DNA from: an uncultured Paenibacillaceae bacterium
GTDB taxonomy: Bacteria; Bacillota; Bacilli; Paenibacillales; DA-C8
Direction of reading: 5' to 3'
Assembly: GCA_937957685.1 (NCBI GenBank)
Contig: CALGAO010000072.1
Span: 1-47,751 of the forward strand
Length of the DNA stretch: 47,751 nucleotides
Positions 24,782-32,937 of the stretch are shown here, in pieces. Numbering within the stretch: position 1 is the first letter of the stretch; each line of letters begins with the position of its first letter. Below the pieces are notes generated by a model, which did no database searches, was not told the DNA's origin, and was given only the letters and a program-made list of their open reading frames with translations. The position numbers and the translations under genes were made by a program.

Positions 24782-25474
24782 ATGGAGAAGGGAACACGTC
24801 TGCTCGCCTATGTGCAGCTCCTGGATTCCGCGTTGCCGATCGGCAGCTTCTCACATTCATTTGGACTGGAAACCTATGTGCAGGAAGGGCGAATCACGAA
24901 CCGCCCGCAGCTGGCCGCCTTCATCGAAAGCCAGCTGCACAGCAATCTGACGCGCGTCGAAGGATTGGCCATCAAAGGCTGCTACCTCGCTCTCCGGGAG
25001 GGGAATCTCGACAAGGTCGCCAGGCTGGACAGCATCGTCCAGGCGCAGCGGCTCGCGAGGGAATCGCGGGAAGGCCTGCAGAAGATGGGACGGCGCCTGT
25101 TCAAGCTGGCGACGACCCTGCACCCGTGGATGGACTTCGACAAGCTCAAGGATGCGCTGGAGCGCCATCACAGCAGCGGCACACTGCCGATCATCCACGC
25201 GTACATCAACTATCACCTGGAGATCGATCTGAACGATGCGGTGACCGGATATCTGTACAGCAGCGTCAACATGATGGTGGGCAGCGCGCTTCGCCTCATG
25301 TCGCTCGGCCAGACCGAAGGCCAGGCGATCCTGACGAGCATGTTCCCGGTGATCGAGCGGGAGTGGAACGCGGTATCCCATATGGATCCGGAACAGATGC
25401 ACAGCTTCAGCTTCGCGCAGGAGATAGCGGCGATGAACCATGAGACGCTGTACTCCAGACTGTTCATGAGCTGA
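24782..25474 (+). CDS. ureF: urease accessory protein UreF
   Basis: A 230-residue all-helical accessory protein that joins UreD and UreG during nickel delivery to urease. Family markers are LLDSALPIGSFSHSFGLETYVQEG, INYHLEIDLNDAVTGYLYSSVNMMVGSALRL, SLGQTEGQ and a C-terminal EIAAMNHETLYSRLFMS. The ATG at 24782 is 14 bases after AGGAGG, a long spacing, but the family N-terminus fits. It follows ureC by 56 bases; ureE is absent from the cluster. Confidence 0.95.
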   Translation: MEKGTRLLAYVQLLDSALPIGSFSHSFGLETYVQEGRITNRPQLAAFIESQLHSNLTRVEGLAIKGCYLALREGNLDKVARLDSIVQAQRLARESREGLQKMGRRLFKLATTLHPWMDFDKLKDALERHHSSGTLPIIHAYINYHLEIDLNDAVTGYLYSSVNMMVGSALRLMSLGQTEGQAILTSMFPVIEREWNAVSHMDPEQMHSFSFAQEIAAMNHETLYSRLFMS

Positions 25475-25555
25475 GTCATGTGCTGCGCAGTCGTTGTGGG
25501 AGCAGCGGCATGCATGGTTGACCATTTTGTCCATGTATACCAAGGAGGAATCGAT

Positions 25556-26254
25556 ATGTGCCAAGGAACAGGCCATCACCATCACCACCATGAGTGGAAC
25601 ACCCCGGTCGGGGTGCTGAACCGGCCGATACGCATCGGCATCGGCGGACCGGTAGGCTCGGGCAAGACCGCGCTGGTCGAGAAGCTGAGCAAGATGATGC
25701 GCGATCATTACAGCCTGGCCGTCATCACCAATGACATCTATACCAGGGAAGATGCGGAGATCCTCCTGCGCCAGGATGCGCTGCCGGCTGACCGGATCAT
25801 CGGCATCGAGACCGGCGGCTGCCCGCATACCGCCATCCGCGAGGATGCTTCGATGAACTTTGAAGCCGTTGAGCAACTGGAGGAGAGGTTCCCGGATCTC
25901 GAGATCATCCTCATCGAGAGCGGGGGAGACAATCTGGCTGCTGCCTTCAGCCCGGAGCTGGTCGACCGTTTCATCTATATCATTGACGTTGCCCAGGGAG
26001 AGAAGATCCCGCGCAAGGGCGGCCCCGGCATCATTCGCTCGGACCTGCTCATCATCAACAAGATCGATCTGGCTCCTTACGTCGGCGCCAGCCTGCAGGT
26101 GATGAAGGAAGACACGGAGCGCATGCGCGGCAACCGACCGTATGTATTCAGCAACCTGATGAGCGGCGAAGGGCTGTCCGAGATCGTTCACTGGATCGAG
26201 CACCAGCTGGCGGACAGCGGCATCCATGCGCACCGCATCGTCCATCATTCCTGA
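25556..26254 (+). CDS. ureG: urease accessory GTPase UreG with His-rich N-terminus
   Basis: A 232-residue SIMIBI GTPase that powers insertion of nickel into urease. The P-loop is GGPVGSGKTALVEKL; VITNDIYTREDAEIL, GIETGGCPHTAIREDASMN, LIESGGDNLAAAFSPELVD and NKIDLAPYVG complete the family pattern, with the nickel-binding Cys-Pro-His in place. The N-terminus MCQGTGHHHHHHEW contains six consecutive histidines, likely a nickel-binding or storage tag that may compensate for the missing ureE. AAGGAGGAA lies about 6 bases before the ATG. The end overlaps ureD by 29 bases. Confidence 0.97.
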   Translation: MCQGTGHHHHHHEWNTPVGVLNRPIRIGIGGPVGSGKTALVEKLSKMMRDHYSLAVITNDIYTREDAEILLRQDALPADRIIGIETGGCPHTAIREDASMNFEAVEQLEERFPDLEIILIESGGDNLAAAFSPELVDRFIYIIDVAQGEKIPRKGGPGIIRSDLLIINKIDLAPYVGASLQVMKEDTERMRGNRPYVFSNLMSGEGLSEIVHWIEHQLADSGIHAHRIVHHS

Positions 26255-27080
26255 CGGGACGGCGCGCGTCACCTCCAGACTGTCCGCCCGCTTCGCGCAG
26301 CGGCGCGGCAGAACGGTCCTGATCGATCAGTATCACACCGCTCCGCTCAAGATCGCCAAGACTTTCCGCTTGCCGGAGGAGCCGAATGCGCTGTACGTGC
26401 ATTTGATGGACGCTTCGCCGGGGATCCTGGACGGCGACCATTATGATCTGGACTTTCGACTGGAGCCAGACAGCCATGTCTATCTGACCAATCAGTCCTG
26501 TACGAAGATTCACCCGACGCCGCTCGGAGCAGGACGGCTCACCCAGCGGTTCAGCGTGGGAAGCGGCGCCGTGCTGGAATATTTCCCGGAGCCGACCATT
26601 CCCTATCGGGACAGCCGATTCATCTCCGAGACGCGCTTCGACCTGGCGCAGGATGCGATCGTCTTCTATGGTGAGGTAACGACGCCGGGCCGCACGCATC
26701 ATGGAGAGCGATTTGCCTTCACCTCGCATGATTCGTTGACGGCGGCTTGCAGAGAGGGTGTGCTCGTAAACTGGGACCACTTCCTGCTTGAGCCGGGCCA
26801 CCATCGCCTGGAGGAGATCGGGGCCCTGGAAGGGTATACCCATCATGCGACGCTGTGGATCTGGGCGCCCGGATGCAACGAGGACATCGTCAGGCGCATC
26901 CGCCTGTCCGTCGGCTCGCCGCCGGACGTGTACTGGGGAGTCAGCCTGTCCGGGCCGTCCGCCATCGCCCTCAGGCTGCTGGCCAGGAACGTATGGCAAG
27001 CCCAATCCGTCATCACCCTCGCCTGGAGCACCGCCCGCGCCGAGCTGCTGGGAAGGGCTGCTCCGGTCATTCGCAGATGA
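26226..27080 (+). CDS. ureD: urease accessory protein UreD (UreH)
   Basis: A 284-residue beta-rich scaffold that binds apo-urease and recruits UreF and UreG. Motifs seen are LMDASPGILDGDHYDLDFRLEPDSHVYLTNQSCTKIHP, FSVGSGAVLEYFPEPTIPYRDSRF and FYGEVTTPGRTHHGE. The ATG at 26226 falls inside the end of ureG with no strong ribosome site, so coupled translation is likely. Last gene of the urease operon. Confidence 0.95.
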   Translation: MRTASSIIPDGTARVTSRLSARFAQRRGRTVLIDQYHTAPLKIAKTFRLPEEPNALYVHLMDASPGILDGDHYDLDFRLEPDSHVYLTNQSCTKIHPTPLGAGRLTQRFSVGSGAVLEYFPEPTIPYRDSRFISETRFDLAQDAIVFYGEVTTPGRTHHGERFAFTSHDSLTAACREGVLVNWDHFLLEPGHHRLEEIGALEGYTHHATLWIWAPGCNEDIVRRIRLSVGSPPDVYWGVSLSGPSAIALRLLARNVWQAQSVITLAWSTARAELLGRAAPVIRR

Positions 27081-27101
27081 AGTTCAAATCCAACATCAGG
27101 A

Positions 27102-27148
27102 ATACCCGGCCATGGCGAGTCCTGGAGACGCCGTCGGCGGCCGGGTAT
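27102..27148 (+). terminator. hairpin after ureD
   Basis: ATACCCGGCC and GGCCGGGTAT are perfect 10-base complements about 20 bases after the ureD stop. There is no T tract, so termination is likely but not certain. Confidence 0.55.
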
Positions 27149-27363
27149 CATGATGGTCTGGAAAAGTCAATCAGGTCAGTGGTCTGGATGCAATGGTCTG
27201 AACGAGGATCTATTCTTTCAGCTGCCTTCCTGCATCGCCAGGATCAGAGTGAGATGATCAGGGCAGCATGAGGGGTTGCGGGGCAAGTCGTGACAGGTAT
27301 CTATACCAGGAACGTGTCAGGCGCATATGATGCACTATCCCAGATCAGGAAGGAGTCGATATC

Positions 27364-27459
27364 ATGAGCGCTGTAGGACAGGGATTTTACACATCCGTCG
27401 GTTCGATCCTCGTACTTTTCATCCTGTTGGTGATCATCTCTCGCACGTTCGCTTTATAA
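27364..27459 (+). CDS. YjcZ-like small spore-associated membrane peptide
   Basis: A 31-residue peptide, MSAVGQGFYTSVGSILVLFI then LLVIISRTFAL. A short Gly-containing head followed by one membrane helix of the type ILVLFILLVII matches the YjcZ family of tiny sporulation proteins in Bacillales. AAGGAG lies 8 bases before the ATG and a strong terminator follows 80 bases later, which supports a real small gene. Its role in the spore is not established. Confidence 0.75.
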   Translation: MSAVGQGFYTSVGSILVLFILLVIISRTFAL

Positions 27460-27540
27460 GCGGCGGCAACAGATCCTCCCCGATCATCCCAACGGTCGCC
27501 AGGCCTGACGGGGTCTGGATGACAACCCTCTCTAATGAAG

Positions 27541-27575
27541 AACAGGTGCAGGGACATCCCTGGCACCTGTTTTTA
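27541..27575. terminator. Rho-independent terminator between yjcZ-like gene and sodC
   Basis: AACAGGTGCAGGG pairs with CCCTGGCACCTGTT and five T follow on the plus strand. On the minus strand the same stem begins right at the stop codon of the superoxide dismutase gene, so it probably serves both. Confidence 0.85.
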
Positions 27576-28124
27576 CTTTCCGATGACGGCGCAGGCCAGA
27601 CGCTTCCCCGCTCCGCCCGACGGGTCCGTGCGGTAATCATCCGGACCCTCATGGATGATGAGCGCCGTCCCGCCTTGTTTCAGGAGCGAATGCTCCTGAT
27701 CCGGCAGCAGTGTCACCCGGTCGGTGAACAGCTCCACCGCAAGCGAGCCGCTCTGGTCGACATGGATATTCGTCAGGTCTCCCGCGTGGTAACCTTGCGG
27801 ATGGTCATAGCCATGCTTCCGCTTGCCCGGGTTGAAATGGCTCCCGGCGGATTCAAACGTCGGCGCCTCGCAGGCGCCGTATTCGTGAATATGCAGCGCA
27901 TGCCAGCCCGGCGGCAACCCTTGCGCTTCCACGTGCACAAGAACTCCAGCCGCGGTCTCCATCAGCACGGCCTGACCGATCGTCTGTCCTTCGCTGTTCA
28001 CCAGCGGGGTTTGCAGCTTCATGGACTCAGAGGCAACCGTCAACGCCAGATTGCCGTCTCCCGCCAGATGATGCAGGCCGGTGCCGATCAAGAGCAGCGC
28101 CGTCAGCGCGATTGCCAGTCTCAT
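27573..28124 (-). CDS. sodC: superoxide dismutase, Cu/Zn type, exported
   Basis: A 183-residue Cu/Zn superoxide dismutase converting superoxide to oxygen and peroxide outside the membrane. The N-terminal 20 residues are a signal peptide or membrane anchor without a lipobox. All metal ligands can be placed: copper His78, His80, His96, His158; zinc His96, His104, His113, Asp116; and the disulfide pair Cys85 and Cys178. The motif HALHIHEYGAC and GSHFNP are typical. This complete copper site differs from the B. subtilis homologue YojM, which is reported to lack part of it. GAAAGGAG lies 7 bases before the ATG at 28124. Confidence 0.92.
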   Translation of the reverse strand: MRLAIALTALLLIGTGLHHLAGDGNLALTVASESMKLQTPLVNSEGQTIGQAVLMETAAGVLVHVEAQGLPPGWHALHIHEYGACEAPTFESAGSHFNPGKRKHGYDHPQGYHAGDLTNIHVDQSGSLAVELFTDRVTLLPDQEHSLLKQGGTALIIHEGPDDYRTDPSGGAGKRLACAVIGK

Positions 28125-28393
28125 CGAGATGCTCCTTTCCATGGTGATCCACAGGTCTTCCTCCACATCCTGACCGCTTCCTTTAACCCGGCAGCCCCTT
28201 CAAGTAACCCGGCAGCCCCTTCAAGGATGCCCGCCCCGGCCGGATATGTCCCTGCTGATGTTACCAGTATTCGTGCGAGACAGGAAATCTATACGCAAAT
28301 CGTGTATCATAGAACATGTATCCATTCCGCAGGCAAGGCCGCAGCTACGTGATCATGGGCCAGACGCAAGATCCACAGAAAGGAATGCCGATC

Positions 28394-29125
28394 ATGAACA
28401 ATCTTCAACTGGAACGTTTCAAGGCACTCAAGAACGAAATCACCCGTTTCATCATGATGTACAAGTTCGCGCTGGATGAGATGGAGACGAAGGTCGAGAT
28501 TCTGAAGGAAGAATTTCAGCTGCTGCACGAATACAACCCGATCGAACATACGAAGTCGCGCGTCAAGTCGCTGGAGAGCATCCTGAACAAGATCGTCCGC
28601 AAGGGCTGCGGAACCTCGCTTCAGGAGATTCGCGAGAACATCAAGGATATCGCGGGCCTCAGGATCACCTGCTCCTTCCTCTCGGACATTTATACCGTCA
28701 GCGAGATGCTGCAGAAGCAGGACGACGTGACGGTCGTGGCGATCAAGGATTATATCAAGAATCCGAAGCCCAATGGCTACCAGAGCCTGCACATGCAGGT
28801 CAAGGTGCCCGTGTTCATGTCGGACAGGACGGAGCTGGTCGATGTGGAGATCCAGATCCGCACGATCGCGATGGATTTCTGGGCGAGCCTGGAGCACAAG
28901 ATTTTCTACAAGTATGACAAATCCGTTCCGCCACATCTGCTGCAAGAATTGAAGGAAGCGGCGGATATGGCGAGCGAGCTGGATCGGAAGATGCAGCGCC
29001 TGCATGAGGAGATCAAGCAGATCAAGTCCCTTCAGCCATCGGACGAGCCGAGTCTGATCTTCGGCCTCGGCAATCAGAAGTTCGAGCTACCGCCTGCGCT
29101 CATGGATATGCTCCAGAAGGAGTAA
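28394..29125 (+). CDS. ywaC: small alarmone synthetase, YwaC/RelP type
   Basis: A 243-residue single-domain (p)ppGpp synthetase. YKFALDEMETKVEIL, NPIEHTKSRVKSLESILNK, DIAGLRITCSF, KPNGYQSLHM and EIQIRTIAMDFWASLEHKI match the YwaC (SAS2/RelP) branch rather than YjbM (RelQ). It makes the alarmone from GTP/GDP and ATP, and in relatives is switched on by cell-wall stress. There is no hydrolase domain. The C-terminus is about 30 residues longer than in B. subtilis YwaC. The ATG at 28394 is preferred; an ATG three codons earlier lies inside the AAAGGA ribosome site. Confidence 0.92.
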   Translation: MNNLQLERFKALKNEITRFIMMYKFALDEMETKVEILKEEFQLLHEYNPIEHTKSRVKSLESILNKIVRKGCGTSLQEIRENIKDIAGLRITCSFLSDIYTVSEMLQKQDDVTVVAIKDYIKNPKPNGYQSLHMQVKVPVFMSDRTELVDVEIQIRTIAMDFWASLEHKIFYKYDKSVPPHLLQELKEAADMASELDRKMQRLHEEIKQIKSLQPSDEPSLIFGLGNQKFELPPALMDMLQKE

Positions 29126-29160
29126 AAGCCTGGGCGGCTCACAGCCCCCGCGCCACGAAG

Positions 29161-29203
29161 AAGGGGAGTCCGACCGTCATCACTGACAGTGCGGACTCCC
29201 CTT
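29161..29203. terminator. inverted repeat between convergent ywaC and DUF378 genes
   Basis: AAGGGGAGTCCG and CGGACTCCCCTT are perfect 12-base complements around a 19-base loop. It lies 35 bases after the ywaC stop and 50 bases after the DUF378 stop on the other strand. The flanks are only mildly T-rich. Confidence 0.7.
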
Positions 29204-29253
29204 GTCCTGCGGATATGAAACTGTGCTGGCCCGAAGCCACATCCCTGGCATCC

Positions 29254-29460
29254 TCAGGTAGAGACCCGATCGCGGAACAGGAAAGAGATCCCGTACAGGC
29301 CAGCCAAGCCTACAATTCCGTATATGATCCTGCTGAGCATCGAGGAATCCCGAACGACTTCTCCACCGAAGATGGCTGTCACCAGGTCCCATTCAAACAA
29401 GCCGATGAGGAGCCAGTTCAAAGCCCCGATGATCATGAGTATCTGGGCAAGTTTTGCCAC
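29254..29460 (-). CDS. DUF378 small membrane protein
   Basis: A 68-residue protein with two membrane helices. AQILMIIGALNWLLIGLFEWDLVTAIFGG and SRIIYGIVGLAGLYGISFLF are the hallmark of DUF378 (YuzA-like). Function is unknown. I favour the GTG at 29460 (MAKLAQILMIIG) because AGGTGA is 5 bases upstream; a GTG three codons earlier is also open. Confidence 0.82.
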   Translation of the reverse strand: MAKLAQILMIIGALNWLLIGLFEWDLVTAIFGGEVVRDSSMLSRIIYGIVGLAGLYGISFLFRDRVST

Positions 29461-29585
29461 AACTATCACCTGACCTTTACTTTACTGGGATGTTACTTGC
29501 GACTGATAGGCTTATTGTGTTCAGTAAAGGCAGGATTATGCATCCGGATCTCAGGTCCGGCATCCTCATGTCGGTTGCCCGTTGA

Positions 29586-31091
29586 TTACGGACGGAAGGC
29601 GGCGAGCTGTTCGTTCAGCGACTTCGTCTGCCCATAGACCTGCTTGTAAATGTCAAACAGCTTCGCATACGTGCGGACGCGCTCCGCATCCGGCTTGTAC
29701 GTCTTCGCGTGGCGAATGAACTTCGCCGCGCACTCCTCCAGCGATGCGAACCAACCGCAGCCGAGCGCCGCAAGCATCGCAGCTCCCATACCGGGTCCTT
29801 GCTCGTTGGCCAGCTGCACGATCTCCGCGTTGAAGATATCCGCCTGCATATGCAGCCAGTCCTCGTTCTTCGCCCCGCCCCCGATGGAGACGATGCGGTC
29901 GATCTTGATGCCGGCCTGGCGGAACAGCTCGATCGACTCGTTCAGCGAGAAGGTGATGCCTTCCATCACCGCTCTACCCATATCGTCGAGCGTATGTGAG
30001 CCGTCCAGCCCGATGAAGCTGGCCCGGATGACCGCATCCGCATGCGGCGTCCGTTCACCGACCAGATACGGCGTGAAGATCAGCCCGTTCGATCCGGGCG
30101 GCACCTCGCTCACCCGCGCCAGAAGCTCGGAGAAGCTCTTGCCCGGGGCGAAGGTGTTCCTGAACCAGCTCATGCTGTAACCGGCGGCCAGCGTGACGCC
30201 CATCGCGTAGTAAGCGTCCTGCTTGCCATGGTTGAAGAAGTGCACCTTGCCGCCGAAGTCCTGGTTCTTGTTGTCTTCATACGACAGCACGACGCCCGAC
30301 GTGCCGATGCTGGCCATCGTCAGTCCGGCCTGCAGGATGCCCGAGCCGATGGCGCCGCAGGCATTGTCCGCTCCGCCGGCGAACACCCGGGTCGCAGTCG
30401 TCAGTCCCGTTGCCTGCGCGATCTCCGGCAACAGGTTGCCGACATACCCGTGCGATTCCACGAGCGGCGGGCACAGCGATGCCGGCAGGTCGAATGCCGC
30501 CAGCACCCGATCGCTCCATACCTTGTTCGCCACATCCAGCAGCAGCGTGCCTGCGGCATCCGAATAGTCCATATGGATCTGTCCGGTCAGGCGGTAGCGC
30601 AGGTAGTCCTTCGGCAGCACGAAGACCTTCGCCCTGGCGAACAGCTCCGGCTCATGCTGCTTCACCCACAGGATCTTCGGCAGCGTGAAGCCCTCGAGCG
30701 CCGGATTCTTCGTGATGCGCAGCAGATCGTCGCCCAGCGTGTGCTCGATCTGGCGGCATTGCTCAGTCGTGCGCGTGTCATTCCAGAGGATGGCGTGGCG
30801 CAGCGGCTTCAGCTCCTGATCCAGCAGCACCAGCCCGTGCATCTGGCCGGAGAAGCTGATCCCTTCGATCAGCTCGGGATTCACGCCGGATTGCTTCACC
30901 ACCGAGTTCAGCGCAGCGATCGTGCCGCGCACCCAATCCTCCGGATCCTGCTCGCTGTAACCGGATCTCGGCTGATGGAGCGGATACTCCTCGGAAGCTT
31001 CCATCGCCACCTCACCCTCGCTGCTTACCAGCAGGACCTTCACCGCGCTTGTGCCGAGGTCGACACCAATGACATATTTCATCTGCAACAT
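29586..31091 (-). CDS. xylB: xylulokinase
   Basis: A 501-residue FGGY-family sugar kinase that phosphorylates D-xylulose to xylulose 5-phosphate, the second step of xylose use. MKYVIGVDLGTSAVKVLL is the N-terminal phosphate-binding motif; SGQMHGLVLLD is characteristic of xylulokinase; SIGGGAKNEDWLHMQADI is the C-terminal FGGY signature. AAAGGAG precedes two in-frame ATGs (31091 and 31082). It lies 240 bases after xylA, with a terminator hairpin between them. Confidence 0.96.
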   Translation of the reverse strand: MLQMKYVIGVDLGTSAVKVLLVSSEGEVAMEASEEYPLHQPRSGYSEQDPEDWVRGTIAALNSVVKQSGVNPELIEGISFSGQMHGLVLLDQELKPLRHAILWNDTRTTEQCRQIEHTLGDDLLRITKNPALEGFTLPKILWVKQHEPELFARAKVFVLPKDYLRYRLTGQIHMDYSDAAGTLLLDVANKVWSDRVLAAFDLPASLCPPLVESHGYVGNLLPEIAQATGLTTATRVFAGGADNACGAIGSGILQAGLTMASIGTSGVVLSYEDNKNQDFGGKVHFFNHGKQDAYYAMGVTLAAGYSMSWFRNTFAPGKSFSELLARVSEVPPGSNGLIFTPYLVGERTPHADAVIRASFIGLDGSHTLDDMGRAVMEGITFSLNESIELFRQAGIKIDRIVSIGGGAKNEDWLHMQADIFNAEIVQLANEQGPGMGAAMLAALGCGWFASLEECAAKFIRHAKTYKPDAERVRTYAKLFDIYKQVYGQTKSLNEQLAAFRP

Positions 31092-31264
31092 TCGCTCCTT
31101 TCACACCCAACCACATCTTTATACCTTTCCACACCTTCACAGGATAACTGGCCTGATGGCTGACAGACATCGCGGACAAATATCCGCACGCAGCCGCTTG
31201 CCATCATATTGCGATCGAGCATCACCTGCTCATCAGATGATACGAGATCGCATCGCCTGATGCG

Positions 31265-31311
31265 AAAAAAGAGGATATCCCATCGCCCCTGTGGATGACA
31301 CGGATATCCTC
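31265..31311 (-). terminator. Rho-independent terminator between xylA and xylB
   Basis: On the minus strand GAGGATATCC and GGATATCCTC pair perfectly and six T follow, 20 bases after the xylA stop. Transcription from the xylA promoter should therefore be partly stopped before xylB. Confidence 0.88.
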
Positions 31312-31331
31312 CTGTTCGCTGACGCGGCGGA

Positions 31332-32648
31332 TCACTCCACGTTAAGCAGATATTGGTTCAGCGTATTGCGGATGACCTCGAGACGGCCGGACTGCAGCTT
31401 GATCTCGCCCAGACCAAGCGCGTATTGCTCCAGCGTCTTGAAGTTCGCCTTGCCGGATACGATGTCCGCTCCGATGCCTGTCCTGAAGGATGCATAGCGC
31501 TCTTCGATGAATCTGTCGAGCACTTTGTCCTCGATCAGCTTCGCCGCTACCTTCAGGCCGATCGCGAAGCTGTCCATACCTGCGATATGGGCGTAGAACA
31601 GGTCTTCCGGCTCGAAGGACTGACGGCGCACCTTCGCGTCGAAGTTCACGCCGCCCGGTGCGAGTCCTCCGTTCTTCAGGATCTCGTACATCGCGAGCGT
31701 CACCGAGTACAGGTCCGTCGGGAATTCGTCCGTATCCCAGCCGAGCAGCAGGTCGCCCTGGTTCGCATCGATCGATCCGAGCATGCCGTTGATGCGCGCG
31801 ACGCGCAGCTCATGCTCGAACGTATGGCCGGCGAGCGTAGCATGGTTGGCTTCCAGATTCAGCTTGAAGTGATCCTTCAGGCCGTATTTCTGGAGGAATG
31901 CGATGGTGGTCGCCGCGTCGAAGTCGTATTGATGCTTGGTCGGCTCCTTCGGCTTCGGCTCGATCAGGAACTGACCCTTGAATCCGATCTCCTTCGCATA
32001 GTCGACGGCCATATGGAAGAAGCGCGCCAGATTGTCCAGCTCGAACTCCATGTCCGTGTTCAGCAGCGACTCATAGCCTTCGCGGCCGCCCCAGAATACA
32101 TAGTTCTCAGCGCCGAGCTCCACCGCGTGCTCCAGAGCCTTCTTCACCTGCGCTGCGGCGTATGCGTATACATCCGCGTTGGAGGTCGTCGCTGCGCCGA
32201 ATACGAAGCGAGGGTTGGTGAACATGTTGGCCGTGTTCCAGAGCAGCTTGACGTTGCTGGATTTCATGTGATCCTTGATCAGGGCCACGATCTCGTCGAG
32301 GTTCGCGTTGGTTTCCTTCAGCGTGCTGCCTTCCGGAGCGATGTCGCGGTCATGGAAGCAGAAGTACGGCGCACCCAGCTTCTCATAGAATTCGAACGAA
32401 GCCTCCACGCGCGCCTTCGCCAGGTCCATCGCGGTGTAACGATCCCACGGACGGATCATCGTGCCTGCGCCGAACGGGTCGGAGCCGTTGGCGGTAAACG
32501 TATGCCAATAGGCGACAGCAAATCTCAGATGCTCTTCCATCGTCTTGCCGAGCACAACCTGTTGCGGATTGTAGTGCTTGAATGCGAGCGGGTTGTCACT
32601 GTTTCTGCCTTCGTACTGAATCTTGCCGACGCTTTCAAAATAAGCCAT
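31332..32648 (-). CDS. xylA: xylose isomerase
   Basis: A 438-residue class II xylose isomerase converting D-xylose to D-xylulose. Metal and active-site stretches are clear: FCFHDRDIAPEG (catalytic His and Asp), VFWGGREGYESLLNTDM, LIEPKPKEPTKHQYDFD, KLNLEANHATLAGHTFEHEL and GSIDANQGDLLLGWDTDEFP. GGAGGGAT is 7 bases before the ATG. Expression is predicted to be controlled by XylR at the upstream palindrome and possibly by catabolite repression at a cre-like site in the first codons. Confidence 0.98.
   Translation of the reverse strand: MAYFESVGKIQYEGRNSDNPLAFKHYNPQQVVLGKTMEEHLRFAVAYWHTFTANGSDPFGAGTMIRPWDRYTAMDLAKARVEASFEFYEKLGAPYFCFHDRDIAPEGSTLKETNANLDEIVALIKDHMKSSNVKLLWNTANMFTNPRFVFGAATTSNADVYAYAAAQVKKALEHAVELGAENYVFWGGREGYESLLNTDMEFELDNLARFFHMAVDYAKEIGFKGQFLIEPKPKEPTKHQYDFDAATTIAFLQKYGLKDHFKLNLEANHATLAGHTFEHELRVARINGMLGSIDANQGDLLLGWDTDEFPTDLYSVTLAMYEILKNGGLAPGGVNFDAKVRRQSFEPEDLFYAHIAGMDSFAIGLKVAAKLIEDKVLDRFIEERYASFRTGIGADIVSGKANFKTLEQYALGLGEIKLQSGRLEVIRNTLNQYLLNVE
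32624..32637. promoter_or_regulatory. possible cre site inside the start of xylA
   Basis: On the minus strand TGAAAGCGTCGGCA matches the CcpA target TGWAANCGNTNWCA at 12 of 14 positions. It lies within codons 4-9 of xylA. B. subtilis also has a cre inside xylA, which supports but does not prove the call. Confidence 0.45.
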
Positions 32649-32742
32649 CTAACTATCCCTCCAATGTGCTTTCTCAAAGACCGCATCCGATCCACGATGA
32701 TCCACGCGGCCTTCTTAAACTTTAATAGTCTATCCAGAATTC

Positions 32743-32771
32743 ATCTTACCACTCTTGACTTAGTTTGTCGA
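32743..32771 (-). promoter_or_regulatory. xylA promoter
   Basis: On the minus strand TCGACA (32766-32771) and TAAGAT (32743-32748) are 17 bases apart. The -35 hexamer lies within the XylR palindrome, so repressor binding would block RNA polymerase. Confidence 0.65.
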
Positions 32772-32786
32772 TACGATAAACTAAGT
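32758..32786. promoter_or_regulatory. xyl operator (XylR binding site)
   Basis: ACTTAGTTT and AAACTAAGT are perfect complements around an 11-base centre that itself contains TCG/CGA. This is the Bacillus-type xylO pattern (TTAGTTT...AAACTAA), located in the divergent xylA-xylR region. Confidence 0.88.
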
Positions 32787-32937
32787 TTAAGTCTGTATTT
32801 TGCGATGAACTTTGGATAGTATGGGAATAGCGGCTTGTCTTCATCTTCAACCGTTGGCAACCGCGGCTCCATGAAGCAGGCAGGCTGGCAACAGACAGAT
32901 AAAATCCAGGGATAGCGAAGACATGGGGTGGAGACGT

